From positions 1-64,000 of the forward strand of contig NZ_NKUF01000018.1 in NCBI RefSeq assembly GCF_003206495.1: a stretch of DNA of 64,000 nucleotides, written 5' to 3'. Shown here piece after piece: positions 18,751 through 28,073 of this stretch (the stretch's first letter is position 1; each line of letters begins with the position of its first letter). Position numbers and translations under genes: made by a program. The notes under the pieces were generated by a model. It ran no database searches. It was not told the DNA's origin and saw nothing but the letters and a program-made list of their open reading frames with translations. The stretch is from Gluconacetobacter entanii (lineage in GTDB: Bacteria; Pseudomonadota; Alphaproteobacteria; Acetobacterales; Acetobacteraceae).

Positions 18751-18817
18751 AGGTTCTTTTCCAGAAAGGCTGCATTCTTCGAAGCTTTTTGAAAAAAGCT
18801 TCACCAAAAACGTTTGA
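18751..18817 (-). repeat. Dispersed palindromic repeat, copy C
   Basis: Read on the minus strand: left arm ACGTTTTTGGTG, a clean GAAGCTTTTTTCAAAAAGC hairpin, then a degenerate second half (AATGCAGCCTTTCTGG). It lies between the convergent ends of uraH and the isocitrate dehydrogenase gene. Confidence 0.78.
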
Positions 18818-18840
18818 TGTCTTTAAGGACAACAGAACGC

Positions 18841-18878
18841 AAAAAGGGCCGTGGCAGGTGATGCCACGGCTCTTTTTT
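18841..18878 (-). terminator. Rho-independent terminator of the isocitrate dehydrogenase gene
   Basis: On the minus strand, GAGCCGTGGC and GCCACGGCCC form the stem around ATCACCT and are followed by TTTTT. An A-run precedes the stem, so it may work in both directions between the convergent operons. Confidence 0.8.
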
Positions 18879-18926
18879 ACCTGTCCCGCAACGGCAATGC
18901 GCCATTGCGGGAACGGGCAGGAAAGA

Positions 18927-19955
18927 TCAGACCAGCGCCTGCTTCAGCGCGGCCGTCAGGTCGGTCGTGGTCGCCTTGCCGCCAAGGTCGCCCGTGCGCA
19001 CCGCGCCGGAGGTGATGACCTTGTTGATGGCGCTGTCGATGCGGTCGGCAAGGTCCTTGCGGCCGACATGCTGCAGCATCATGTTCGCCGCCAGCAGCAG
19101 CGCGGTCGGGTTGGCCTTGTTCTGGCCCGCGATGTCGGGGGCGGACCCATGGACCGCCTCGAACACGGCGGCCTTTTCACCGATGTTCGCGCCGGGGGCG
19201 AGGCCGAGGCCACCGACCAGGCCCGCCGTCAGGTCGGACAGGATGTCACCGAACAGGTTGGTGGTGACAATGCAGTCGAACTGCCACGGATCGGTCACAA
19301 GCTGCATGGCGCAGGCATCGACGATGCGCTCGTTCACTTCGACGCGGCCTTCATATTCCTTCGCGACCTTGCGGCCTTCCTCAAGGAACAGGCCGGTCAG
19401 CAGCTTCAGGATGTTGGCCTTGTGCACCAGCGTCACGCGCTTGCGGTTGTTCTTGACCGCGTATTCAAAGGCATAGCGGACGATGCGGTTGCATTCCGCG
19501 CGCGAGGTGTAGCCAGCACTGGTGGCGATGGCATGCGGGTCATCACCGACCGGGATGTAGTTTTCGAGCGCGGCGTAGTAGCCCTCGAGGTTCTCGCGGA
19601 AGATGACGAGGTTGATGTTGTCGAAGCGGCCGCCCGGCACGATCGTCTTTGTGGGACGGACATTCGCGAACAGACCGAACTCCTGACGCAGTGTCACGTT
19701 GATGGACTTGAAGCCACCACCGACGGGGGTGGTCAGCGGACCCTTCAGCGCGAGGCCGGTGCGACGGATGCTTTCGATGGTTTCCTTGGGGAGCGGGCTG
19801 CCGGTGGCGTCAAGGGCGGCCACACCGCCGAGCGCCTTCTCCCACTTGAACGGTGCGCCGACGGCGTCAAGGATTTCGATGACGGAGTCAACAATTTCGG
19901 GGCCGATCCCGTCGCCGGGGATCAGGGTGGCGGGAATTGTTTTTTCTGCGGACAT
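18927..19955 (-). CDS. icd: NAD-type isocitrate dehydrogenase (isocitrate/isopropylmalate dehydrogenase family)
   Basis: A 342-residue beta-decarboxylating dehydrogenase. The N-terminal TLIPGDGIGPEIV (10-22), the substrate segment NVTLRQEFGLFANVRP, the FRENLEGYY motif and the C-terminal AVHGSAPDIAGQNKANP define the family. REN-L-EG-Y and the short length match NAD-dependent IDH of the mitochondrial/acetic-acid-bacterial type better than LeuB or the long NADP-IDH of E. coli. It would supply 2-oxoglutarate in the TCA cycle. Homoisocitrate or tartrate dehydrogenase activity cannot be excluded. A small hairpin CCTGAC/GTCAGG (19983-19999) lies in its leader. Confidence 0.85.
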   Translation of the reverse strand: MSAEKTIPATLIPGDGIGPEIVDSVIEILDAVGAPFKWEKALGGVAALDATGSPLPKETIESIRRTGLALKGPLTTPVGGGFKSINVTLRQEFGLFANVRPTKTIVPGGRFDNINLVIFRENLEGYYAALENYIPVGDDPHAIATSAGYTSRAECNRIVRYAFEYAVKNNRKRVTLVHKANILKLLTGLFLEEGRKVAKEYEGRVEVNERIVDACAMQLVTDPWQFDCIVTTNLFGDILSDLTAGLVGGLGLAPGANIGEKAAVFEAVHGSAPDIAGQNKANPTALLLAANMMLQHVGRKDLADRIDSAINKVITSGAVRTGDLGGKATTTDLTAALKQALV

Positions 19956-20132
19956 TTTGAACGTCTCCCTATCGTGCTTGCACCTGACTGCGGGTCAGGT
20001 TGCGCACCGGCTTGGCTGTTTCCGTGTATCGCTGTCGGATCCAGTTGCGTCGGAACTGGTAAAAAGTCCTAGGCCCCAGACCGGCATGTGACAATTCCAT
20101 CACCCCCGTCCGGGACCATATTCGTGGTCACA

Positions 20133-21905
20133 TTATCTGGCGCTCAGCGGTGCGCAGGCCGCCTCCAGCCATGTCTGCCCGACATTGTCCAGATGTGGGG
20201 CCACCTGTTCAAAAACCCGTGCATGATAGGCGTCGAGCCACGCGATTTCGGTGGTGTTGAGCATGTCCACCGCAATCAGGCGGCGATCGAACGGCGCGAG
20301 GGTCAGCACCTCGAACGCAAGGAAGGGACGGTTTTCGCCATTGGTGACCGCAGGCTGGACCAGCAGCAGGTTCTCCAGCCGGATGCCGAACGCGCCGGGG
20401 CGGTAATAGCCGGGTTCGTTGGAGATGATCATCCCGGCCTCGAGCGGGACGGGACGGTAATGGGTGGAGATGTTGCACGGCCCTTCATGCACCGACAGGT
20501 AGCTGCCGATTCCATGGCCGGTGCCATGGTCGTAATTCAGCCCGCCTTCCCACAGCGCCTGACGCGCCAGCACGTCGAGCGCATGGCCCGTGGTCCCCTG
20601 CGGGAAATGCGCCCGCGCCAGCGCGATATGCCCGCGCAGGACACGGGTGAAGGCGTCGCACACATCATCGTCGGGCTGTTCGGGGCCGGTCCAGACCGTG
20701 CGGGTGATGTCCGTCGTGCCATAGGGATACTGCGCCCCGCTGTCGATCAGGTACACCTCGTTATGGCGCAGGATGCGGTCGGTGTCCGGTGTTACGCGGT
20801 AATGGATGATCGCGCCATTGGGGCCGGAACCTGAAATGGCGGGGAAGCTTTCCTCCCGGTAATCCAGGCACTGCTTGCGGAAGGCGTCGAGGCGCTCGGT
20901 CGCTTCGAGTTCGCCCGTGCCGACGCCCTCGGTCTGCAGCCAGTGCAGGAAACGGCAGATGGCCACTGCGTCGTGTTCGTGGGCGCGGCGCGCACCGTCC
21001 TGTTCCACCGGGTTCTTGATCGCCTTGGGCAGCACGCACGGGTCTGTGGCGCGCAGGACGGTGGCCCCGGCCTGCTCCAGCGTCTGGATGAACCACACGG
21101 AGTTGGCGGCCGGGTCCACCTGCACCCGACGTTCCGCCAGTGCCGCAAGGTGTGCCGGCAGGTCATCGGGGAGGAAGGTGCGCACCTCCTCGCCCAGCCA
21201 TTCGCGCGTACGCGGCGTCAGCTTTGCCGGGTCGATGAACAGTGAGACGGTCGCATCGGCATGGACAATGGCGAAGCACAGGCTGAGCGGCGTATAGGGC
21301 ACATCGTTGCCCCGGATGTTGAGCAGCCAGGCGATGGAGGCCGGGTCGCTGAGCACGACGCAGTCCGCGCCCGAGTCGCGCAGTTGTGTCGCAAGCGTCG
21401 CGCGCTTTGTCGCGCTGTCGAGGCCGCTATATTCAAGCGGCTGTTCAAGGCATGGGGTGCAGGGCGGCATCGGCCGGTCGGTCCAGATGGCGTCCACCGG
21501 GTTGCGCACCAGCGGCACAAGCGTCAGCCCCGCCTCAAGGAACGGCAGCAGCGCCTTTTCGCTCAGCAGGCGCGGGTCGTACCCGATGCGCGCGTTCGCC
21601 CCGTGCTGCGCCAGCCATTGTGCGGGGGGCGTTTCGATCAGGTGCAGCCGTTCCCAGCACAGGCCGTTGACCTGATGTTCCATCTGCGTGGTGTAACGGC
21701 CATCGGAAAAGACCGCCGCGTGGTCCATCAGCACCGCCGCCATGCCCGCGCTGCCGGTGAAATCCGTCAGCCAGGCAAGCCGTTCGGAACAGGGGGCGAC
21801 ATATTCGCCCAGATGTTCATCCCCGCGCGGCAGGATGAAGCCATCGACGCTGGCCTGTCGCAGGGTTTCGCGTAATGCGTGAAGGCGGGTGGGGGCATCC
21901 GTCAT
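20133..21905 (-). CDS. pepP: Xaa-Pro aminopeptidase (M24B)
   Basis: A 590-residue three-domain creatinase-fold peptidase that removes N-terminal residues preceding proline. Two creatinase-type N-terminal domains occupy roughly 1-300. The metal ligands of the C-terminal catalytic domain are visible in DSGAQYPYGTTDITRT, HGTGHGIG, ISNEPGYY and the glutamate in GIRLENLLLV. The extra C-terminal segment and the length match the long eukaryotic-like XPNPEP1 type common in alphaproteobacteria. No signal peptide is seen. It reads towards icd, 177 bp from its start. Confidence 0.9.
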   Translation of the reverse strand: MTDAPTRLHALRETLRQASVDGFILPRGDEHLGEYVAPCSERLAWLTDFTGSAGMAAVLMDHAAVFSDGRYTTQMEHQVNGLCWERLHLIETPPAQWLAQHGANARIGYDPRLLSEKALLPFLEAGLTLVPLVRNPVDAIWTDRPMPPCTPCLEQPLEYSGLDSATKRATLATQLRDSGADCVVLSDPASIAWLLNIRGNDVPYTPLSLCFAIVHADATVSLFIDPAKLTPRTREWLGEEVRTFLPDDLPAHLAALAERRVQVDPAANSVWFIQTLEQAGATVLRATDPCVLPKAIKNPVEQDGARRAHEHDAVAICRFLHWLQTEGVGTGELEATERLDAFRKQCLDYREESFPAISGSGPNGAIIHYRVTPDTDRILRHNEVYLIDSGAQYPYGTTDITRTVWTGPEQPDDDVCDAFTRVLRGHIALARAHFPQGTTGHALDVLARQALWEGGLNYDHGTGHGIGSYLSVHEGPCNISTHYRPVPLEAGMIISNEPGYYRPGAFGIRLENLLLVQPAVTNGENRPFLAFEVLTLAPFDRRLIAVDMLNTTEIAWLDAYHARVFEQVAPHLDNVGQTWLEAACAPLSAR

Positions 21906-21966
21906 GGAACGTGGCTCCGGTTGGAAAAGGTGGAAAGGCTGGGGCGCGTCATGTCCATGACGGCGG

Positions 21967-22488
21967 TCAGTCGTTGGGGACGAGTTTGTACAGGAACATC
22001 AGGTCCATCCACCTGCCGAACTTCGTCCCGCATTGCGGGATCATGCCGCCGGGCTGGAAATCGAAGCGTTCATGCAGCAGGCGGGAGGGCGTGTTCGACG
22101 CGGTGATGGCTGCCACCATCACATGCACGTCCGATCTGCGCGCAAGGTCGCACAGATGGCCAAGCAGCAGGCTGCCGATGCCGCGCCGCTTGTAGGCCGG
22201 GGCGATGTAGATGGAATGTTCGACCGTGTGGGCATAGCCCGAGAACGGGCGGAACGTCTTCCAGCTACAATATCCCGCCACCGTGCCGTCGGGTGTCACC
22301 GCGACAAGGATGGGAAAGCCCTGCGCATTGCTGTCACGCAGCCAGTCGAGGCGCACCGCCACCGTGGTTTCGCGCGTTTCCCACAATGTCGTGCTGTTGC
22401 GGATGGCATCGTTGATGATGTCCACGATCGCGGGAATGTCCTCGGGCGTCGCGGGCCGGATATGGATGTCCGTGACGGGGTCAGGCAT
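21967..22488 (-). CDS. GNAT N-acetyltransferase (phosphinothricin/methionine sulfone acetyltransferase type)
   Basis: A 173-residue single-domain GNAT. IRPATPEDIPAIVDIINDAI is the typical Pat/MnaT start, and the acetyl-CoA loop is YKRRGIGSLLLG (99-110). WETRE and GRWMDLMFLYK correspond to conserved substrate-side segments of the phosphinothricin acetyltransferase-like subfamily. The natural substrate is unknown; many such proteins acetylate methionine sulfone or related amino-acid analogues. Its start overlaps the end of prmA by 8 nt. Confidence 0.85.
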   Translation of the reverse strand: MPDPVTDIHIRPATPEDIPAIVDIINDAIRNSTTLWETRETTVAVRLDWLRDSNAQGFPILVAVTPDGTVAGYCSWKTFRPFSGYAHTVEHSIYIAPAYKRRGIGSLLLGHLCDLARRSDVHVMVAAITASNTPSRLLHERFDFQPGGMIPQCGTKFGRWMDLMFLYKLVPND

Positions 22489-23383
22489 CGGGCTTCCTCA
22501 GGATCAGCGTGGCCCAGTCCCCCTCGCGCAGGCGGCGTTCAAGCACCAGCCCCTGCCGACGATGCGCCGACAGCACCATGCGCACCTGCGTGTTGAGCAG
22601 CCCGGCAAGGATGGCCGTGCCGCCGGGCAGCAGGTTGTGCGCAAGGTCGGCCGCCATCGAACACAGCGGGCGGGCGAGGATGTTGGCGAACACGAGGTCA
22701 TAGGGCGCATGCCTGCGGATGGCAGGCGTGCTCCACCCATTGCCCAGATGGCACGACAGCAGGTGCGACAGCCCGTTCATCCGCGCATTGCGCCGGGTGA
22801 CGCGCACCGACCACGGATCGATGTCGGTGGCGAGCACGGGCTGCTTCAGCAGTGCCGCCGCCGCCATGGCGAGGATGCCCGAACCGCAGCCAAGGTCAAG
22901 GATGCGGCGCGGGCGGCGGTGGGCGATCATTTCCAGCGCACGCAGGCACCCGCGCGTGGAGCCATGTTCCCCCGACCCGAACGCAACGCCTGCATCAAGC
23001 ACGAGGGTGATGCGCTGCGGGTTCGTGCCGGGTTCGAGGTGGGTGCCGCGAATGGCGAAGCGACGGCCCGCCGTCTGTTCGGGGAACGCCTCGTACGTGC
23101 GGGCAAGCCATCCTTCGGATTCGGTGGGCGTGCGTTCAAGCGGCGCGTCCACCCCCGTCAGCGCCGCCGCCAGCACAAGGGCGGTGCGCAGTTCGTCTTC
23201 CCCGTTGCCAATATCGCGCACGCCCTCGACCCGCCACTGGGTCTGCGCGTCGTCCACTTCGAAAATGCCGATGGTCGCGCAGACGATGGACAGCGCGTTT
23301 TCATAGGCTTCCACGGCCTCCGGCGGGACGGTGACCGCAATGGTCTCCAGTTCGGTGGCGTGGCGGCGGGGGGGAATGGTCAT
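22481..23383 (-). CDS. prmA: Ribosomal protein L11 methyltransferase PrmA
   Basis: A 300-residue SAM-dependent methyltransferase. The PrmA signature LDAGVAFGSGEHGSTRGCL (129-147) precedes SAM motif I LDLGCGSGILAMAA (162-175), followed by the NILARPLC motif IV that supports N-methylation. An N-terminal substrate-recognition domain fills the first 110 residues. It overlaps the upstream helicase gene by ATGA, giving an apparent pcrA-prmA-GNAT operon on the minus strand. Confidence 0.93.
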   Translation of the reverse strand: MTIPPRRHATELETIAVTVPPEAVEAYENALSIVCATIGIFEVDDAQTQWRVEGVRDIGNGEDELRTALVLAAALTGVDAPLERTPTESEGWLARTYEAFPEQTAGRRFAIRGTHLEPGTNPQRITLVLDAGVAFGSGEHGSTRGCLRALEMIAHRRPRRILDLGCGSGILAMAAAALLKQPVLATDIDPWSVRVTRRNARMNGLSHLLSCHLGNGWSTPAIRRHAPYDLVFANILARPLCSMAADLAHNLLPGGTAILAGLLNTQVRMVLSAHRRQGLVLERRLREGDWATLILRKPDA

Positions 23384-25620
23384 GATACCTGCTCAACAAA
23401 AGTGTCGATCACCCGTTTGGGGCCGGCTTTTTCAAACGCGACCTCCAGGCGGTTGCCTTCGACGGACGTTACGGTGCCGTAGCCGAATTTCTGGTGGAAG
23501 ACACGCGTGCCAATGGGAAAGGCCGTCTTGCGCGCCGGTGTGTCCGATGTCGTGATGTCCACGACGGCGCGGCGGCGCGCCACGACCGGAAAGGGCGTGG
23601 CCCCGAACACCGGGCTGCGCATTGCGCCATTATGGCGCGCGCGCGTCGCATCCCCGGTGGCGTGCACGTATTCGGGGGGCAGTTCCTCGACAAAGCGGCT
23701 GGGGATCGCGGACTGCCAGTTGCCATAGATGCGGCGGTTGGCGGCATGGCTGATGATCGCGCGCAGGCGTGCGCGCGTGATCCCGACATAGGCAAGGCGG
23801 CGCTCTTCCTCCAGCCCCTTCGCCCCCCCTTCGTCAAGCGTGCGCTGGGAGGGGAAGACCCCTTCCTCCCATCCCGGCAGGAACACGGTATCGAACTCCA
23901 GCCCCTTGGCGCCGTGCAGCGTCATGATGCTCAGCCGTTCGTTGCCCGCGTTCTCCTCCGTCTCCATCACCAGCGCCACATGTTCGAGGAACCCGCCAAG
24001 GCTCTCGAAATCCGCCAGCGCGCGCACCAGTTCCTTGAGGTTGTCCAGACGTCCCGGCGCATCGGGCGACTTGTCCGCCTTCCACATGTCGAGGTAGCCG
24101 CTCTCCTCAAGCAGGCGTTCGACCACCACCACATGTCCTTCGCGGGGCAGGTCCTCGCGGCACTGCCCGAAGCATTTCATCAGGGCGGCAAGGTGTTCGC
24201 GCGCGCGGCCCTTGATCTGCCCCGCCGCCAGCATCTCCAGCACGGCGGCGGTCAGGGGGATGTCGCGCGCACGGGCATGCAGGTGCAGTTTCTGCAGGCC
24301 GGTATTGCCGATGCCCCGGCGCGGGACATTGATGATGCGTTCGAACGCAAGGTCGTCCGAGGGCTGCGACAGCACCCGCATGTATGCCAGCGCGTCGCGG
24401 ATTTCCGCGCGTTCGTAAAAGCGCAGCCCCCCCACCACGCGATAGGGCAGGCCGATGGTGATCAGCCGTTCCTCGAACGCGCGGGTCTGGAATCCCGCGC
24501 GCACCAGGATGGCGCATTCCGACAGGGGATGGCCGTCATTGTGCAGGCGCTCCAGTTCCTCGCCCACCATGCGGGCCTCGTCATCCGAATCCCATACGGA
24601 GATGACGCGCACCTTCTCGCCCTCCGCATCCTCGCGCCCGGGATGCAGCGTCTTGCCCAGCCGTTCCTCGTTATGGGCGATCAGGCCCGACGCCGCGCCA
24701 AGGATCTGCCGGGTGGAGCGGTAGTTGCGTTCCAGCCGTACGACATGGGCGCCGGGGAAGTCACGCTCGAAACGCAGGATGTTCTCCACCTCCGCCCCGC
24801 GCCAGGAATAGATCGACTGGTCATCATCGCCCACGCAGCAGATGTTCGCCGGTCCCTCCCCACGCTGGGCCAGCAGGCGCAGCCACAGGTACTGGATCGT
24901 GTTGGTGTCCTGGTACTCATCGACCAGGATGTAGCGGAAGAAGCGGTGATACTGCGCCAGAACGTCGGGGTGGGTGCGCATGATCTCCGTCATGTGCAGC
25001 ATCAGGTCGCCAAAGTCGCAGGCGTTAAGCTGGATCAGGCGCTTCTGGTAATCGGCATAGATCTCGCGGCATTTGCCGTCGGCAAAGTCGCAGTCCTCCG
25101 CCTTGCTGACACGCTGCGGCGTCAGGCCACGGTCCTTCCAGCGCTGGATGACACCCATGATCCCCTGCGGGGGCCAGCGCTTGGTGTCGATGCGACGCGG
25201 TTCGATCACTTGCTTGAGCAGGCGGATCTGGTCATCGGTGTCGAGGATGGTGAAGCTGCTCGACAGCCCGACATATTCCGCATGGCGGCGCAGCATGCGC
25301 GCGCACAGGGAATGGAACGTCCCCAGCCACAGTCCTTCCACCGGCGCGCCGAGCAGTGCGCCGATTCGCTCGCGCATTTCGCGGGCGGCCTTGTTGGTGA
25401 AGGTCACGGCGAGGATCTGGTTCGGGCGCGCGCGTCCCGACAGCAGGATATGGGCGAAACGCGTCGTCAGCACGCGCGTCTTGCCCGTGCCCGCGCCGGC
25501 AAGGACCAGCAGCGGGCCGTCCGTCGTCTCGATCGCGGCGCGTTGCTCCGGGTTGAGCCGGGCAAGGTAATCGGGCGCGTCTCCGTCGGGAACGCGGGCG
25601 GGGGGGAAAGGACTGTCCAT
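23380..25620 (-). CDS. pcrA: UvrD/PcrA-family ATP-dependent DNA helicase
   Basis: A 746-residue superfamily 1A helicase involved in nucleotide-excision/mismatch repair or in clearing recombinase from DNA. Seen in order: Q-motif LNPEQRAAIE, Walker A AGAGTGKT (41-48), Walker B VDEYQDTN, DDDQSIYSWRGAE, the RNYRST motif, LMTLHGAKGLEFD-type motif V and VGITRARLRA. The C-terminal tudor-like tail, VFHQKFGYGTVTSVEGNRLE, is that of PcrA/UvrD rather than Rep. The start MDSPFPPARVP is chosen because upstream codons look non-conserved. It diverges from the RadC-like gene, 90 bp away. Confidence 0.93.
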   Translation of the reverse strand: MDSPFPPARVPDGDAPDYLARLNPEQRAAIETTDGPLLVLAGAGTGKTRVLTTRFAHILLSGRARPNQILAVTFTNKAAREMRERIGALLGAPVEGLWLGTFHSLCARMLRRHAEYVGLSSSFTILDTDDQIRLLKQVIEPRRIDTKRWPPQGIMGVIQRWKDRGLTPQRVSKAEDCDFADGKCREIYADYQKRLIQLNACDFGDLMLHMTEIMRTHPDVLAQYHRFFRYILVDEYQDTNTIQYLWLRLLAQRGEGPANICCVGDDDQSIYSWRGAEVENILRFERDFPGAHVVRLERNYRSTRQILGAASGLIAHNEERLGKTLHPGREDAEGEKVRVISVWDSDDEARMVGEELERLHNDGHPLSECAILVRAGFQTRAFEERLITIGLPYRVVGGLRFYERAEIRDALAYMRVLSQPSDDLAFERIINVPRRGIGNTGLQKLHLHARARDIPLTAAVLEMLAAGQIKGRAREHLAALMKCFGQCREDLPREGHVVVVERLLEESGYLDMWKADKSPDAPGRLDNLKELVRALADFESLGGFLEHVALVMETEENAGNERLSIMTLHGAKGLEFDTVFLPGWEEGVFPSQRTLDEGGAKGLEEERRLAYVGITRARLRAIISHAANRRIYGNWQSAIPSRFVEELPPEYVHATGDATRARHNGAMRSPVFGATPFPVVARRRAVVDITTSDTPARKTAFPIGTRVFHQKFGYGTVTSVEGNRLEVAFEKAGPKRVIDTFVEQVS

Positions 25621-25710
25621 CACGCGGCCATCTATAGCAATGTCGGTCCCGGCAGGCCATGACCACGCGCACCAGACCTGCATCATTGTGGTGAGGGCCC
25701 GCCATCGGCC

Positions 25711-26457
25711 ATGATGCGCATGGCGAAAGGCAAAAAGGCGGGAGGATATGTGGCATCACGCGCAGTCAGTGGCAGGACCGGCCCCGGCGGCCATCGCGCC
25801 CGCATGCGCGCGCGCATCCGTGCGGCGGGCGGGGCGTCGCTGGCGGATTACGAGATCCTGGAGGTGCTGCTGTTCGCCGGGATCCCGCGTCGCGACACCA
25901 AGCCGCTGGCCAAGGACCTGATCGCGCGGTTCGGGTCGCTTTCCGCGGTGCTGTCGGCGGGCCATGATGCCCTGCGCGCGGCGGGCGTGGGGCCACGCGC
26001 CTGCGCGGTGCTGGGCCTGCCTGCCATGGTGGCGGGACGCCTGTGCCGGGGGGATGCGCGGCCGCAGCCCTATATCCACGACCTGCATGCGGCATGGAGC
26101 CATTACGCCACCACGCGCGCCGCCCTGCCCGCACGGGGCCGTCCGGCGGCAGGACGGGTGACCCTCCTGCTGCTCAATGCGACCAACCGCCTGGTGGGGG
26201 AGGAGCAGGTGCCGGACGGGCCGCCTGCCGACATGTGCCGCGATATCCTGCAACGCGTGCTGCGGCTGCATGCGGTCTCGATCGTGGTGGTGTGGGATGA
26301 CGGGACATTCCCGCCCACGCCCCGCCAGATGGAGGGGGCGGCCACCGTCATGCGGCAGGTGGAGGCCCATGGCCGCCTGCTGTCCACGGTCATGCATGAC
26401 TGCATCATCGCGGGGGAGGAAGGCTGGACCTCCCTGCGGCGGGAGAAGATGCTGTAG
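25711..26457 (+). CDS. RadC-family protein with a degenerate JAMM site
   Basis: A 248-residue protein. The N-terminal helix-hairpin region SLADYEILEVLLFAGIPRRD and KPLAKDLIARFGSLSAVLSA is that of RadC/UPF0758. The following MPN/JAB domain keeps the RadC frame (LLLLNATNRLVGEEQVPDG, then CIIAGEEGWTSLR), but the metalloprotease motif HxHPSGDPTPS is replaced by VWDDGTFPPTP, so it should not bind zinc. Catalysis is unlikely; a scaffold or DNA-binding role is possible. A canonical radC lies 800 bp away. The stop is 3 bp from the convergent HAD gene stop. Confidence 0.8.
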   Translation: MMRMAKGKKAGGYVASRAVSGRTGPGGHRARMRARIRAAGGASLADYEILEVLLFAGIPRRDTKPLAKDLIARFGSLSAVLSAGHDALRAAGVGPRACAVLGLPAMVAGRLCRGDARPQPYIHDLHAAWSHYATTRAALPARGRPAAGRVTLLLLNATNRLVGEEQVPDGPPADMCRDILQRVLRLHAVSIVVVWDDGTFPPTPRQMEGAATVMRQVEAHGRLLSTVMHDCIIAGEEGWTSLRREKML

Positions 26458-26460
26458 CGC

Positions 26461-27162
26461 TCAGGCGGCGTGTTTGGCCATCAGCCTGAACTGCGTGTCG
26501 ATGGCCTCGAGCAGTTCGTCAGGCTGGCTGACCAGCGCGTCGGCGCCGGCGGCGATCAGTTCGTCGCGGCCCCCATATCCCCACAGCACGCCAAGCGCGC
26601 GGACATGGTTCGCATGCGCGCCGGTGATGTCGAAACGCCGGTCCCCGATCATCAGCGCATGGTTGCGCGCGACGTCATGTTCCCGCAGGAGGGCGGCGAT
26701 CAGTTCGGGCTTTTCCGCGCCGCTGTCATCCGCGCGTGCGCCCGACAGGCCGTCGAAATATTGCGACAGGTCGCGCAGGTGCAGGATCTTGCGCGCGAGG
26801 TAGCGCGGCTTCGACGTGGCGACAAACAGTCGCGTCCCCGCCGCGTGCAGGCTTTCGATCACATGGCGCATCCCGTCGAACAGGGGGCTTTTGCGCATGC
26901 CGCCGCCTTCGTAATGCTTGCGGTACAGCTCCATCGCCTCGTCCACGCGGTCATCGCCGTAATGGGCGAGGATATGGCCCAGAAGATCGCGCAGCGGCGG
27001 CCCCACCACCCATGTCAGGTCAACCGACAGGTCCGGTTCATGCCCCATGTCGCGCAGCACGGCATGGATGGATTCGATGATGCCGTCGTGGGAACGGATG
27101 ATCGTGCCATCAAGGTCGAACAGGACCGCATTGCGCGGGGCGTGGGGTGCGGAAAAATTCAT
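26461..27162 (-). CDS. HAD-superfamily phosphatase (phosphoglycolate phosphatase-like)
   Basis: A 233-residue haloacid dehalogenase hydrolase with an alpha-helical cap of subtype C1. Motif I is VLFDLDGTI with nucleophile D16 and acid/base D18. Motif II is VATSKP, motif III uses the lysine in AEKPELIAALL, and motif IV is MIGDRRFDITGA. The family includes Gph, PpaX and pyrimidine 5'-nucleotidases; the cap does not settle the substrate. It is convergent and almost abutting with the RadC-like gene and divergent from radC. Confidence 0.85.
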   Translation of the reverse strand: MNFSAPHAPRNAVLFDLDGTIIRSHDGIIESIHAVLRDMGHEPDLSVDLTWVVGPPLRDLLGHILAHYGDDRVDEAMELYRKHYEGGGMRKSPLFDGMRHVIESLHAAGTRLFVATSKPRYLARKILHLRDLSQYFDGLSGARADDSGAEKPELIAALLREHDVARNHALMIGDRRFDITGAHANHVRALGVLWGYGGRDELIAAGADALVSQPDELLEAIDTQFRLMAKHAA

Positions 27163-27267
27163 GCGGGTATGTAACCTCCGTCTGTTATCGATTATTGGAC
27201 CCTACTATGCCCTGTCGTCGGGCCATCTGTCCCGAATTTATCGACATCTGCACGGATATGCCCGCAA

Positions 27268-27957
27268 ATGGGAACCTATGCCCCCGATCCTCATGCCCTG
27301 CCCGCGCCGTGGGATGGCCCCCGCGACAGTGCCGAGGACAGCACGGGCATGGACGACCGGGCGCTGCTGCGCCATGTGCTGTGCACGCTGGAGGCGGGGA
27401 GTGTCGATACCGACATGCTCGTCGACGTGCTGCTTGCGCGGTTCGGGTCCGCCGGAATGGCGCTGTCGGCCCATCCGAATGACCTTGATGCGGTGCTTGG
27501 CGCCTACCCGTCACTGTCCCCCATGATCGCCACCGTGCGCGAAGCGGCCCTGCGCCTGCATCGCGCCTATGTCCGTCAGGGCGATGCCCTGTCAGGGCAC
27601 CAGAGGGTCGTGGATTACCTGCAGGCGGTCATGGCGCATGACAGCACGGAGCAGTTCCGGGTGCTGTTCCTTGACGGGGAACATCGCCTGATCGAGGACC
27701 GCATCATGGGGATCGGCACCGTGGACCAGGCCCCGGTCTACCCGCGTGAGGTCATGCGCCGCGCCCTCGACCTTGATGCGCGCATCCTGATCCTTGCGCA
27801 CAACCATCCCAGCGGCGATCCCACGCCCTCGGCCCCGGATATCCAGATGACCCTGCATATACAGCAGGTGGCCAGTGTCATGGGCATCCACCTGCACGAT
27901 CATTTCGTGGTCGGGAATGGACGCAGCATCAGTTTCCGAAAGATGGGCCTGATCTAG
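27268..27957 (+). CDS. radC: RadC (JAB-domain) DNA repair protein family
   Basis: A 229-residue RadC/YicR-type protein with a helical N-terminal half and a complete JAMM metal site in the C-terminal half: AHNHPSGDPTPSAPD followed by GIHLHDHFVVG. The biochemical role of RadC proteins is unsettled despite the name. It appears to be a single-gene unit, divergent from the HAD phosphatase and ending at a palindromic repeat. Compared with the paralogue at 25711 it keeps the catalytic residues but has a more divergent N-terminal HhH region. Confidence 0.9.
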   Translation: MGTYAPDPHALPAPWDGPRDSAEDSTGMDDRALLRHVLCTLEAGSVDTDMLVDVLLARFGSAGMALSAHPNDLDAVLGAYPSLSPMIATVREAALRLHRAYVRQGDALSGHQRVVDYLQAVMAHDSTEQFRVLFLDGEHRLIEDRIMGIGTVDQAPVYPREVMRRALDLDARILILAHNHPSGDPTPSAPDIQMTLHIQQVASVMGIHLHDHFVVGNGRSISFRKMGLI

Positions 27958-27985
27958 GGGGCGTATCCCGTAATGTGCTGAAACC

Positions 27986-28056
27986 ATAAAGGTTTTTGGA
28001 AAATCGTCGAAAGGTGCCGCCTTTTGATCGCGAAAGGCGCACCCAAAAACTTTCAT
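27986..28056 (+). repeat. Dispersed palindromic repeat, copy D (first hairpin lost)
   Basis: Outer arms ATAAAGGTTTTTGG and CCCAAAAACTTTCAT are present and pair. The first inner hairpin is replaced by AAAATCGTCG, and the second is an imperfect GCCGCCTTTTG...GAAAGGCGC. It lies between the convergent ends of radC and purK. Confidence 0.78.
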
Positions 28057-28073
28057 CCTTTTTGATCGGCCTC

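Noticed and set aside
18751-18817. CRISPR-like or tandem repeat array
   Set aside because: The repeat copies are single, scattered kilobases apart and lack regular spacers. They are dispersed palindromic elements.
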